Assembly (NCBI RefSeq): GCF_900537995.1
Contig: NZ_LR027880.1
Coordinates: 2,364,001 to 2,428,000 of the forward strand
Length of the DNA: 64,000 nucleotides
Source of the DNA: Roseburia intestinalis L1-82
GTDB lineage: Bacteria; Bacillota; Clostridia; Lachnospirales; Lachnospiraceae
Direction: 5' to 3'
Shown here: in pieces, positions 35,432-43,651 of the stretch
How the letters are laid out: every line of letters starts with the position of its first letter
How positions within the stretch are numbered: the first letter of the stretch is position 1
Made by a program: the position numbers and the translations under genes
The notes under the pieces: generated by a model
The model's database searches: none
What the model was told of the DNA's origin: nothing
Seen by the model: only the letters and a program-made list of their open reading frames with translations

Positions 35432-36957
35432 TCCATCCCCTCCCAGAATTTTTTATCAATATTTCTGTAGCAAAGCGCCTCGTTTAAATGGCTCATTTTT
35501 ATCTGTTCGCTTTCATCCATATCCGCCAGTGTACGCGCCACACGCAGTATCTTATGGTACGTGCGGGCAGTCAGATTCAATTTGTCATACATTTGTTCCA
35601 TGTAAATTTCCTGTTTTTTGTCAAGTTTACAATATTCAAAAATCCGCGAAGACGGGATATGACTGTTAAAGCAAAAATTTTCTCCCCGATACCGCATTTT
35701 TTGTATTTCCTGCGTGCGCACAACACGTGCTCGGATTTCTTCGGATTTTTCACTTTTTCCGGTATTGTAAAGATCCCGAAATCTGACCTGTGGAACTTCC
35801 ACACAAATGTCGATCCGATCCAAAAGCGGTCTGCTGACCTTCCGCAGATACCGGTCAATCGCAGCCGATGTACAGGTACATCTTTGCATGTCCGGATAAT
35901 ACCCGCATTTGCAGGGATTCATTGCTGCCACAAGCATAAAATCAGCCGGATATTCATAACTTGCATTCAGCCTTGCTATACAGATTTTTTTCTCCTCCAT
36001 CGGCTGTCTTAATATCTCTAAAGTTTCCCGCTGAAATTCTGTCAGTTCGTCTAAAAACAGGATTCCTTTATGCGCCAGTGAAATTTCTCCCGGTTTTGGC
36101 ACCGCACCACCTCCTGCAAGCCCCTGCGGTGTGATCGTGTGATGCGGCGCGCGAAAAGGTCTTTCCTGCATCAGTCCCCTTTTGTGCTCTAAAAGTCCGC
36201 AAACACTGTATATCTTAGAAAGTTCCATGCGTTCTTTTGTATTTAACGAAGGTAAAATTCCAGGGATCCGCTCTGCGATCATTGTTTTTCCTGCTCCCGG
36301 AGGACCGACAAAAAGCAGGTTATGCATTCCCGAAACAGCCGTTTCGCAGGCACGTTTTACAAGCTCCTGACCGCTCACATCCGCAAAGTCCAATATCCTC
36401 CCTGTCTGCATTTCTTCTATATTATATGGAGTATCAAAATATTCTCCATTTCCGTTTAAGATATTCACAGCATCCGCAAGATTTTTTACGGCAAATACCT
36501 GCATGTCCGATACCAATGCCGCCTCTCCTGCATTTTTCCATGGAACCATACATTTTTTCATTCCTCTTTCTTTTGCCTCCGCCACCATTGGCAAAATTCC
36601 ATTTACCGGTTGTACTTTTCCATTCAGTCCAACCTCTCCCGCTACAAAATATTCCCTGACCATTTCCTGTCTGATATACCCGAATGCGGTAAGGACTGCC
36701 ACCGCAACCGGAAGGTCAAACCCGGAACCGGATTTTCTGATATTCGCAGGCGTAAAATTGATCGTAATATGCTTTGGAGGCAGGGCAAAGCCACAGTTTT
36801 TCAATGCTGTACGCACTCTCTCTTTGGCTTCCTGCACTTCCGAAGCAAGAAATCCTACCATTTCAAACACAGGCAGACCATCACTCACATCTGCTTCCAC
36901 AGAAATCGGTACACTCTGGATCCCGTGTATGATTGCCGTTGATACAATACTATACAA
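35428..36957 (-). CDS. comM: YifB/ComM-type Mg-chelatase-like AAA+ protein
   Basis: A 509-aa protein. The N-terminal Lon-like domain (about 1-170) is followed by the AAA+ ATPase (Walker A VGPPGAGKTMIAERIPGILP near 215; Walker B GILFLDELTEF) and a C-terminal Mg-chelatase-type domain, including the cysteine cluster CKCGYYPDMQRCTC. ComM acts as a branch-migration helicase in transformation, which fits the directly coupled dprA. Start is TTG with GGAGG six bases upstream. It has a long structured leader and its own promoter. Confidence 0.93.
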   Translation of the reverse strand: MYSIVSTAIIHGIQSVPISVEADVSDGLPVFEMVGFLASEVQEAKERVRTALKNCGFALPPKHITINFTPANIRKSGSGFDLPVAVAVLTAFGYIRQEMVREYFVAGEVGLNGKVQPVNGILPMVAEAKERGMKKCMVPWKNAGEAALVSDMQVFAVKNLADAVNILNGNGEYFDTPYNIEEMQTGRILDFADVSGQELVKRACETAVSGMHNLLFVGPPGAGKTMIAERIPGILPSLNTKERMELSKIYSVCGLLEHKRGLMQERPFRAPHHTITPQGLAGGGAVPKPGEISLAHKGILFLDELTEFQRETLEILRQPMEEKKICIARLNASYEYPADFMLVAAMNPCKCGYYPDMQRCTCTSAAIDRYLRKVSRPLLDRIDICVEVPQVRFRDLYNTGKSEKSEEIRARVVRTQEIQKMRYRGENFCFNSHIPSSRIFEYCKLDKKQEIYMEQMYDKLNLTARTYHKILRVARTLADMDESEQIKMSHLNEALCYRNIDKKFWEGMD

Positions 36958-37130
36958 CGTACTCCTCCTTTTTATTCATTTTTCCTCTGATTTATCTGAT
37001 GATCACAGCAGAAATGCTGCAACTGATCTGCACCAGCATATGCCAGCCGGTGCATCTGACAACTGAGCAGTCTGTGCTCAGTTTCCTAGACTTTATACAA
37101 ATCCGAACATAAGGCGGCGACATCCGCCGT
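36958..37130 (-). ncRNA. Structured 5' leader of the comM-dprA-topA unit
   Basis: About 170 bases of leader RNA (minus strand) between a good promoter and the comM start hold four consecutive inverted repeats: GGCGAC/GTCGCC (37116-37121 with 37129-37134, partly upstream of the likely start) competing with GGCGG/CCGCC (37113-37117 with 37124-37128); AACTGAGCA/TGCTCAGTT (37061-37069 with 37075-37083); GCACC/GGTGC (37030-37034 with 37049-37053); and a two-part stem GATCA+CAGCA / TGCTG+TGATC (37001-37028). I do not recognise it as a known riboswitch or T-box. Its density of stems suggests a regulatory RNA. Confidence 0.45.
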
Positions 37131-37136
37131 CGCCTA

Positions 37137-37166
37137 AGTATAACACATTCATAGTAGCAAGTACAA
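37137..37166 (-). promoter_or_regulatory. Promoter of the comM-dprA-topA unit
   Basis: On the minus strand TTGTAC (37161-37166), an 18-bp spacer and TATACT (37137-37142) form a good sigma-A-type promoter immediately after the sigK stop codon (37169). Confidence 0.6.
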
Positions 37167-37168
37167 CC

Positions 37169-37792
37169 TTATTCGCAAAAACTTTTTTTTAATTTATCCA
37201 GCGCCTTTTTTTCAATACGCGAAACGTAAGAACGCGAAATTCCAACCGCGGAAGCAATTTCCCTCTGCGTCATCGCCTTATTTCCAAATAATCCGTACCG
37301 GTGTACAACAATATACAGTTCCCGTTCCTGCAGCACTTTTGGAACCAGTCCAAGCAGCTTTTCAATCTGTCTTGTACGTTCCATCATCTCCACAACATCC
37401 GGCTCCTCACTCTCTACAATATCAAGCAGATGGATCTGGTTTCCCTCTTTATCCATACCGATCGGTTCATATAATGATACTTCACGCGACACTTTCTTTT
37501 TTGCGCGAAAATACATCAGAAGTTCATTGTCGATACACCTGGCTGCATAAGTTGCAAGCCTGCTCCCGTAATCTTCCTTGTAGGTTGCGATCGCCTTCAT
37601 CAGTCCTATCGTTCCGATCGAGATCAGATCCTCCATATCTTCTTCTGAGTTCTGATATTTTTTCGCAACATGTGCAACCAGCCGCATATTGTGAAGTGTC
37701 AGTTCGTTTCTTGCTTCAAGGCTACCTTTTTTTAATTTTTTCAGGCATTCGTTTTCCTGCTCTGGCGTAAGTGGGGATAAGAATGTTTTCAA
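37169..37792 (-). CDS. sigK: Late mother-cell sporulation sigma factor SigK (no pro-sequence)
   Basis: A 207-aa sigma-70 factor of the SigE/SigK group. Region 2 is clear (HNMRLVAHVAKKYQN, EDLISIGTIGLMKAIATYKEDYGSRLATYAARCIDNELLMYFRAKKK), then VSLYEPIGMDKEGNQI and the region 4 helix-turn-helix REIASAVGISRSYVSRIEKKALDKL. Compared with Bacillus pro-sigma-K the hydrophobic pro-peptide of about 20 residues is absent; the protein begins right at PLTPEQE. The gene is intact, so no skin element interrupts it. Start is TTG with AAGGTG upstream. It drives late coat genes in the mother cell. Confidence 0.9.
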   Translation of the reverse strand: MKTFLSPLTPEQENECLKKLKKGSLEARNELTLHNMRLVAHVAKKYQNSEEDMEDLISIGTIGLMKAIATYKEDYGSRLATYAARCIDNELLMYFRAKKKVSREVSLYEPIGMDKEGNQIHLLDIVESEEPDVVEMMERTRQIEKLLGLVPKVLQERELYIVVHRYGLFGNKAMTQREIASAVGISRSYVSRIEKKALDKLKKSFCE

Positions 37793-37819
37793 AACGCACC
37801 TTAAAAGCTTTATTAATAC

Positions 37820-37827
37820 ATTCTATG
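37820..37827 (-). promoter_or_regulatory. Candidate SigE/SigK-type -10 box upstream of sigK
   Basis: CATAGAAT on the minus strand, about 28 bases before the sigK TTG, differs by one base from the SigE -10 consensus CATACAAT and fits the SigK pattern CATANNNT. A -35 could not be assigned with confidence. Confidence 0.35.
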
Positions 37828-37892
37828 TTTTGACCAGGGTGTGCGTGCTTTTCCCCATTTATTTTTCCAAAGTTTTATTATATAATGTCCGT

Positions 37893-38786
37893 ATGATTCG
37901 ACAATTCACATACCGGATAGAACCGGAATACGACTCCTTAACCATTCGGGAATACCTTTCATTAAAAGGCTATCCCAATGCAGTATTTGTACAACTGAAA
38001 AAAACACCCGAAAGTGTTCTGCTTAATGGCGTATGGGCTTATATGCGCACAAAGTTATCCGCCGGAGATGAACTTTTTATCCGCTTGGAAGAAAGCACTT
38101 CCTCCGCGCACATTTTACCGGTCTCCATGCCGCTTTCGATCTGTTATGAGGACGAGGATATCCTCGCCGTAAACAAGCCGGCTCAAATGCCCGTTCACCC
38201 TTCTCTGAATCATTACGATCATACGCTTGCAAATGCCGTATGCGGCTATTACAATGACCAGGAGATTCCATATACTTTCCGCTGCGTCAACCGCCTTGAC
38301 CGTGACACGACCGGACTCACTCTGATCGCAAAGCACATGTTAAGTTCCGCTATTTTAAGTACCGCGGCAGCCAGACGTGAAATATCGAGAGAATACATTG
38401 CCATTGCCTCCGGAAAAACACCCGAATCCGGAACGATTGATGCTCCGATCGGACGTGTTGCCGGATCGACAATCAAACGGCAGATTGACTTTGAAAACGG
38501 AGAACGCGCCATCACGCATTACAGACGTCTTGCTTATCATGACGGATTGTCCCTGTTATCGCTGCATTTAGAGACCGGACGTACCCATCAGATCCGTGTT
38601 CACTTAAAATCAATTGGGCATCCGCTGATCGGGGATTTTCTTTACAATCCGACGGACACAACAATAAAGCGGCAGGCACTTCACTCCTACCGCTTAACGT
38701 TTTCGCATCCCATCACAGGAGAATCTTTTGTTCTCACTGCTCCTCTTCCAGATGATATGCACTGCCTTTTTCCAGATTTTTCCTGA
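37893..38786 (+). CDS. RluA/RluD-family pseudouridine synthase
   Basis: A 297-aa tRNA/rRNA pseudouridine synthase. An S4-like N-terminal region (about 1-70) is followed by the catalytic domain with the key aspartate in RCVNRLDRDTTGL (near residue 140) and the RluA-type C-terminal motif RTHQIRVHLKSIGHPLIGD. The frame extends 21 codons upstream from a TTG, but the ATG at 37893 gives the usual N-terminus. No ribosome site is visible and a TATAAT box ends 6 bases before the ATG, so a leaderless message is possible. It overlaps the convergent DUF5662 gene by 53 bp. Confidence 0.9.
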   Translation: MIRQFTYRIEPEYDSLTIREYLSLKGYPNAVFVQLKKTPESVLLNGVWAYMRTKLSAGDELFIRLEESTSSAHILPVSMPLSICYEDEDILAVNKPAQMPVHPSLNHYDHTLANAVCGYYNDQEIPYTFRCVNRLDRDTTGLTLIAKHMLSSAILSTAAARREISREYIAIASGKTPESGTIDAPIGRVAGSTIKRQIDFENGERAITHYRRLAYHDGLSLLSLHLETGRTHQIRVHLKSIGHPLIGDFLYNPTDTTIKRQALHSYRLTFSHPITGESFVLTAPLPDDMHCLFPDFS

Positions 38787-39372
38787 GATTTATGAGGTAT
38801 TCTTTTTCATAGGGAACTTTTCCCTTTAATACCTCATATTTGAGGAAATGATTCACTTCATCTTCCCCTTTTACCGCCAGCATCACCAGTAATAATTCCA
38901 ACATGGCTTTTGTGTCTTCATTTAAAATATAATATTTTCTGCCCTTCAGATAATACTGGAGCGGACTGTCCAGTTTAAATTTATCACGCTGATAATTCTT
39001 TGATGCAGAAACGCGGTCCACATACATCTCCGCTACATACTTAATCGGCATCTTCATGCCACAGATCCCGCGATGTGTTTTTTGTCCATCTCTTCCATCA
39101 CCGACTCCATAATCAATCCAGTACTCCATATGATGTTTATTTCGTCCTTTATGGTGAAGCCATGCCGCAGAATACCCTTTATCTTCACGTTCTGCGTTAT
39201 TCGGACTCATTGTCCCCTGATAATATTTGCATCCCACCAGAAATTCTGTCGGTGTATACTTCGACATGTCATGCAGCAGTCCCTGCTTATAAAGTCCGAT
39301 CTTAAAACAGCCTGCCCGGACCAGATTTTTGTGATGCAGGATCGTGCATAAATGTTTCCATGCCTTTATCAT
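38734..39372 (-). CDS. DUF5662-family protein (HD-like His/Asp pattern)
   Basis: A 212-aa protein. It has a conserved His/Asp-rich N-terminal half: LLHDMSKYTPTEF near residue 33, AAWLHHKGRNKHHMEYW near residue 69, and MKMPIKYVAEMYVDR. The HD and HH-x-H arrangement looks like a metal-binding HD-type hydrolase fold, but the substrate is unknown. The family name DUF5662 is from recall. It is 24 bp downstream of the GH13 gene and probably in the same transcript. Confidence 0.75.
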   Translation of the reverse strand: MIKAWKHLCTILHHKNLVRAGCFKIGLYKQGLLHDMSKYTPTEFLVGCKYYQGTMSPNNAEREDKGYSAAWLHHKGRNKHHMEYWIDYGVGDGRDGQKTHRGICGMKMPIKYVAEMYVDRVSASKNYQRDKFKLDSPLQYYLKGRKYYILNEDTKAMLELLLVMLAVKGEDEVNHFLKYEVLKGKVPYEKEYLINLRKNLEKGSAYHLEEEQ

Positions 39373-39396
39373 GTTCTTTTACCCTCTTTACTACTT

Positions 39397-41271
39397 TTAT
39401 ATTCCAATTACAATATTGATCGACTGACCCTCGATTGCTAAAAGATGCTGATCCTCGAGGATTTCTTTTTCCGGCAGGAACGAATTTTCCGCTGCCGTAG
39501 TCATCAAAAGATACCATTTCTTGTTCTGCGGAAGTTTCGGCAGCGCAAGATGCGACAGACCGCTATGAAAATTATAGCCGATATAGATATAATCATCCGG
39601 TGTCTGATCTGTCTTCTTTTCATATTCGCCGCAATACAGAATCCCCGCCGCCTGTCTGTCAGCCGGTATCGAAGAGATCCATGCGCTCTCCCCATGATAG
39701 GAAAGATCCGGGAAACCTTTCCTGCCGTAATCATTTAATTCCATCGGATGTTCTGATGCGATGATCGGATGCTCCCTGCGGAAATCTGCCAGATTTTTTA
39801 TAAATTCAGCCAGCCATGTTTCCTTCTTTTGTTTCTTCCAGTTCAGCCAGCCGGTCTTATTGTCCTGACAGTAGGCATTGTTATTACCCTGCTGTGAGTT
39901 TAAGAACTCATCGCCCCCTAAAACCAATGGAACACCCTGTGCCAGAAACTCCATTGCCAACGCATTTCTAACCTGTTTTTTCCGCAGATTATCAATGTAT
40001 CTTTTTCTGGTATTTCCCTCCACGCCACAGTTACTGCTGTAATTGAAACTGTTTCCATCACAGTTATCTTCCCCGTTCTCCAGATTGTGTTTTTCACAGT
40101 AGGAAAACAGATCCCACAATGTAAATCCATTATTATTAGTAATGTAATTGACAAACCCTTCCACGCTGTTTTGCTTTCTCTGCTGGCAGAAAAACTCGTT
40201 AAGGTTTCCTTCCATATGGTTCAGCATTTTTCTCGCCGGGTACAGGTATTCATCACTGTATACATATAAATGATGATATTTTTTTGCATTTTCCAAAAGG
40301 ATCGGATCAAAATGTGTATAAAACAGCTTTGTCCGGCTGAGCAGAAGGTCCTGTGCCGCCGCCGTAACAGGCAGTGAATCCCCCTGAAGATGAAATCCAT
40401 CCACATGATACTCACGAACCCAGAACCGAAGTGCATCTAAAATCACATTCTGGTTCATCCCCGGCGCAAAATAAAATTCCATCACACATTCCATGCCGTT
40501 CTCATGCAGTGTATGTACCAGTTCCCGAAACTCAGACGCTGCATCTGCACTGCTGCTGTAGGATGCCTTCGGTGCAAAATAATTGCCGGAAACATACCCC
40601 CAGTAATTAATCTTTTCCACCGGCTGTACACTTTCCGGTTTGATCAGATCTTCTCCGTGACTTTCCCACTTAAGGTAATCCGGCAGTACCGTTTTCTTTG
40701 GGATCACCTGTTCCTCAAACTCGTAGGCAGGCATCAGCTCTATGGTCGTAATGCCAAGTTTTTTCAGATATGGGATTTTATCTGTAATCGCTCGGAATGT
40801 CCCCCGTTCTTTTCTCGGACAGGATGTATCCTCCATGGAAAATCCCCGCACATGCAGTTTATACATAACCATCTGCTGCCGTTTAATCTCCGGCTGTCTG
40901 TCGTTTTCCCAGTCAAATGCCTGCGGATATGCACCGCCACAGATAAAATAATCCTTCTCACTGCGGGTTTTGTCATTCCATTTTTCCCTGCCGATAATAC
41001 GGGTTGCATAGGTATCCGTAATGATTTTTCCGTTTATCTCATAATTGTATCTTAAATTTTTCCATAACTTACCGGTTACGGCCACAGAACGCACGGATCC
41101 CCGGCAATATTCCTCCGGTACTAAAATTTTGCAGACAGGTTCTGCTTTTTTCCCATAAAAAAGAATGCTGCAGTTCTCTTCTTTTTCCCCTTCGAACGTA
41201 AAAATCACTGCATCATCCTTTTTCTGTACTCCTAACTTTTCGTAATTGCCTTCTCTGATCGTGTAATCCAT
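39397..41271 (-). CDS. GH13-family (GlgX/isoamylase-like) protein lacking catalytic residues
   Basis: About 624 aa with the architecture of a glycogen-debranching GH13 protein: an N-terminal beta module (about 1-125), a TIM-barrel region and a C-terminal beta domain. Recognisable barrel segments are GITTIELMPAYEF, the final-third motif AQGVPLVLGGDEFLNSQQGNNNAYCQDNKTGW and the region VNYITNNNGFTLWDLFSYCEKHN. In active homologues the four GH13 regions read DVVYNH, GFRxD, an E-bearing strand and xHDGFTL. Here region I is EFYFAPG, region II is GFHLQGDS and region IV is NNNGFTL, so the nucleophile Asp and the transition-state His-Asp are missing. Start ATG 41271 is chosen over GTG 41283 because AAAGGTGG has correct spacing. 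Confidence 0.85.
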   Translation of the reverse strand: MDYTIREGNYEKLGVQKKDDAVIFTFEGEKEENCSILFYGKKAEPVCKILVPEEYCRGSVRSVAVTGKLWKNLRYNYEINGKIITDTYATRIIGREKWNDKTRSEKDYFICGGAYPQAFDWENDRQPEIKRQQMVMYKLHVRGFSMEDTSCPRKERGTFRAITDKIPYLKKLGITTIELMPAYEFEEQVIPKKTVLPDYLKWESHGEDLIKPESVQPVEKINYWGYVSGNYFAPKASYSSSADAASEFRELVHTLHENGMECVMEFYFAPGMNQNVILDALRFWVREYHVDGFHLQGDSLPVTAAAQDLLLSRTKLFYTHFDPILLENAKKYHHLYVYSDEYLYPARKMLNHMEGNLNEFFCQQRKQNSVEGFVNYITNNNGFTLWDLFSYCEKHNLENGEDNCDGNSFNYSSNCGVEGNTRKRYIDNLRKKQVRNALAMEFLAQGVPLVLGGDEFLNSQQGNNNAYCQDNKTGWLNWKKQKKETWLAEFIKNLADFRREHPIIASEHPMELNDYGRKGFPDLSYHGESAWISSIPADRQAAGILYCGEYEKKTDQTPDDYIYIGYNFHSGLSHLALPKLPQNKKWYLLMTTAAENSFLPEKEILEDQHLLAIEGQSINIVIGI

Positions 41272-41322
41272 GCTGTCTGCCACCTTTTCTATCGTACCCC
41301 AGTATCTTTTTCTAATAAAAAT

Positions 41323-41351
41323 AGTATACCTTTTTTTTCACATTTTGTATA
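41323..41351 (-). promoter_or_regulatory. Candidate promoter of the GH13-like/DUF5662 unit
   Basis: On the minus strand TATACA (41346-41351), a 17-bp A-rich spacer and TATACT (41323-41328). The -10 is good and the -35 moderate. It lies about 50 bp upstream of the GH13-like start. Confidence 0.45.
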
Positions 41352-41433
41352 GAAAAATATGTTCAATCACATCCGATTATGTTATGATGTCATTGTCTTT
41401 ATTAGGACCACTATAAAAAAGAGAGGTATCGGC

Positions 41434-41745
41434 ATGAGCGATTTCAACCAGAACAATGACGATGAAGATATCGTTGTAACCCTTGATCTTGACGACGGAA
41501 GTCAGGTAGAATGTGAGATTCTTACCATTTTTACAATTGGCGAACGCGATTACATCGCACTTCTTCCATTGGATGAAAATGGCGAGGAAAACGAGGCAGG
41601 CGAAGTATTTATTTATCGTTATTCTGAAGACAGCGAAGGCAATCCTTCCCTTGATAACATTGAGGACGATGAAGAATACGAAGCTGTATCCGACCGTTTT
41701 GACGAACTTTTAGACGAGGCAGCCTTCGAGGAGATGGATGATTAA
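41434..41745 (+). CDS. DUF1292 acidic protein
   Basis: A 103-aa, strongly acidic protein of the DUF1292 family (B. subtilis YrzB-like). A beta-rich core, DDGSQVECEILTIFTIGERDYIALLPLD followed by VFIYRYSED, is flanked by Asp/Glu-rich ends. Function is unknown. The frame opens 25 codons earlier, but the ATG at 41434 has GAGAGG seven bases upstream. Its stop TAA overlaps the stop of the convergent helicase gene on the palindrome TTAA (41742-41745). Confidence 0.9.
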   Translation: MSDFNQNNDDEDIVVTLDLDDGSQVECEILTIFTIGERDYIALLPLDENGEENEAGEVFIYRYSEDSEGNPSLDNIEDDEEYEAVSDRFDELLDEAAFEEMDD

Positions 41746-43583
41746 TCCTTCTTCTTTTCCGGTGGCTGCGCTTCTTTGATAAAACGGGAAATTTCTGCAT
41801 CTTTATGGTTCAGTTGTCTGACTGAAAAAAGATGCAGATTTTTTTTTGCTCTCGTCATTCCTACATAAAACATCCTTCGCTCTTCTTCCACTTCCGGTTC
41901 CAGCACTGCTTTTTTGTATGGCATGACGCCCTCATTGACGTCAATGATATAGACATTTTCATATTCCAGACCTTTTGCACTATGTAATGTTGCTAACGCA
42001 ACACTGTTCGGGTTCTGATTCTGCACGCGGTAAAATTCCTGCAGCTCTTTTGTGTAATTTTCAATGTGGTCAAACCACGCATCATAAGTCTTATATTCCC
42101 TCGCTGCATCCAGGAGCTCATCCAAAACATCAAACAGATCATCCGCTTTAATACGTCTGTAATCCGCATATTCTGTACAAAACTCATCATATCCGATTGC
42201 CTTCCGGATGTAATTGATCGCCGCATACGGACTTAATCTCTCTAACATACGGATATCGCCCTCTAATTTTTCGATGCGCTTTGCCACCCACGGCTGTTCC
42301 TCATAGTACCACTCCCACACATCAAATGCCACGGTCTCCTCGTCTAGCGATTCCCGGCTGATATAGCGTTTCGGACGGTTCATGATCTGCAGGAAATCCC
42401 TGCGTTCCCTGCTTCCCAGCGCAATCCTTATGTATGCAAAAATATCTTTTGCGATCCAGTGCTCGTATAAGTTCGGCACGGTATCTCTCGTTCGGAATGG
42501 AATATTATACTCCATCAGCTGTTCCATCAGAAGTCGCGGCTGTGTATTGGTGCGGAAAAGCACTGCAAATTCTTCATATTTTGCGCCTTTCTCCACCGCC
42601 TCCTGAATATCCCAGATGATTCTTGCATTTTCTTTGCGCTGGCTTTCAAACAACTGCCATTCAACCGGGATATCCCCCTGATCCGCCGCCTCTATTTTTT
42701 TCTGAAAGCGTTCCTTATTGTGGCCGATGAGATATCCGGCACTTGTCACAATGTTTTTTACGGAACGGTAATTCACATCTAAAAGAACCTTCTCCGCCTC
42801 CGGATAATCATCTTTAAAATGTAACATGATCTCCGGCTTTGCGCCCCGGAAACGGTAGATCGACTGGTCATCATCCCCCACGATAAACAGATTTTTCCGC
42901 TCACCCGCTAACATTTTTATAATGTCATACTGGATCCGGTTGATGTCCTGAAACTCATCGATCAAAATATAGCGGTATTTATTCTGCCATGCGGCAAGAA
43001 TATCGGCACGCTGTTCAAAAAGTTCCTTCGTGTATACTAACATGTCATCAAAATCAATCAGTCTGTTTTTGTACAAAAATTCATGATATTGGCGATAAAC
43101 CTTTCGGAACACGGTCTCCGCACAGTTTTTCGAATAATAGTTGGCGATTTCTATCCCGGAATTTTTGACCAGACTGATCTCCCCTAACAGAGATGTGATA
43201 AACTCCGTCTCATCCTCATAGGTCAGATGTTCTTTCGCTATGATCTCACGCATACACTGGTAGCGCTGTTCCTCCCTGGCAATATTGTCTGCGCTGTAAT
43301 TATATGCATGTTTTAAAATAGCAAAATATACTGCATGAAACGTGCCAAATGTCACTGGACATGACCGGTTCATTTTCCGCTGAAATCTTCGCTTCATCTC
43401 CGTTGCCGCAGCTTTTGTAAACGTAATGACAAGGATCTGTGCCGGATCTATCCCACACACTTCGATCAGATATTTTGTACGTTCTGTGATTACAAGGGTT
43501 TTTCCGGAACCCGGTCCGGCAAGAACGAGCATCGGTCCGTTTTTGTGATGGATTGCCCGTGTCTGTGATGCGTTAAAGCTCAT
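41742..43583 (-). CDS. UvrD/PcrA-family ATP-dependent DNA helicase
   Basis: A 613-aa superfamily 1A helicase. The Walker A motif MLVLAGPGSGKTLVITERTKYLI lies near residue 18, motif Ia VITFTKAAATEM, Walker B ILIDEFQDINRIQYD, motif III VGDDDQSIYRFRGA, motif V LATLHSAKGLEYENVYI and motif VI ERRMFYVGMTRAKKNL. It is shorter than typical PcrA (about 720-750 aa), so it is a compact paralogue; the exact role in repair or replication is open. Confidence 0.92.
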   Translation of the reverse strand: MSFNASQTRAIHHKNGPMLVLAGPGSGKTLVITERTKYLIEVCGIDPAQILVITFTKAAATEMKRRFQRKMNRSCPVTFGTFHAVYFAILKHAYNYSADNIAREEQRYQCMREIIAKEHLTYEDETEFITSLLGEISLVKNSGIEIANYYSKNCAETVFRKVYRQYHEFLYKNRLIDFDDMLVYTKELFEQRADILAAWQNKYRYILIDEFQDINRIQYDIIKMLAGERKNLFIVGDDDQSIYRFRGAKPEIMLHFKDDYPEAEKVLLDVNYRSVKNIVTSAGYLIGHNKERFQKKIEAADQGDIPVEWQLFESQRKENARIIWDIQEAVEKGAKYEEFAVLFRTNTQPRLLMEQLMEYNIPFRTRDTVPNLYEHWIAKDIFAYIRIALGSRERRDFLQIMNRPKRYISRESLDEETVAFDVWEWYYEEQPWVAKRIEKLEGDIRMLERLSPYAAINYIRKAIGYDEFCTEYADYRRIKADDLFDVLDELLDAAREYKTYDAWFDHIENYTKELQEFYRVQNQNPNSVALATLHSAKGLEYENVYIIDVNEGVMPYKKAVLEPEVEEERRMFYVGMTRAKKNLHLFSVRQLNHKDAEISRFIKEAQPPEKKKD

Positions 43584-43611
43584 AGATTACCTCAATTCAT
43601 AGATTTGAAAC

Positions 43612-43638
43612 GGCAGGGAAATTGAAAATCTCCCTGCC
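43612..43638 (-). terminator. Hairpin between gltX and the helicase gene
   Basis: GGCAGGGA (43612-43619) pairs with TCCCTGCC (43631-43638), 8 bp with an 11-base loop, in the 68-bp gltX-helicase gap. In the minus direction it is followed only by GUUUC, so termination is likely weak or partial. Confidence 0.45.
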
Positions 43639-43651
43639 TGATAAAAAACTC

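Noticed and set aside
36503..37066. 187-codon plus-strand open frame opposite the comM-like gene and its leader
   Set aside because: No ribosome site or recognisable motif; overlaps a clearly conserved gene on the other strand.
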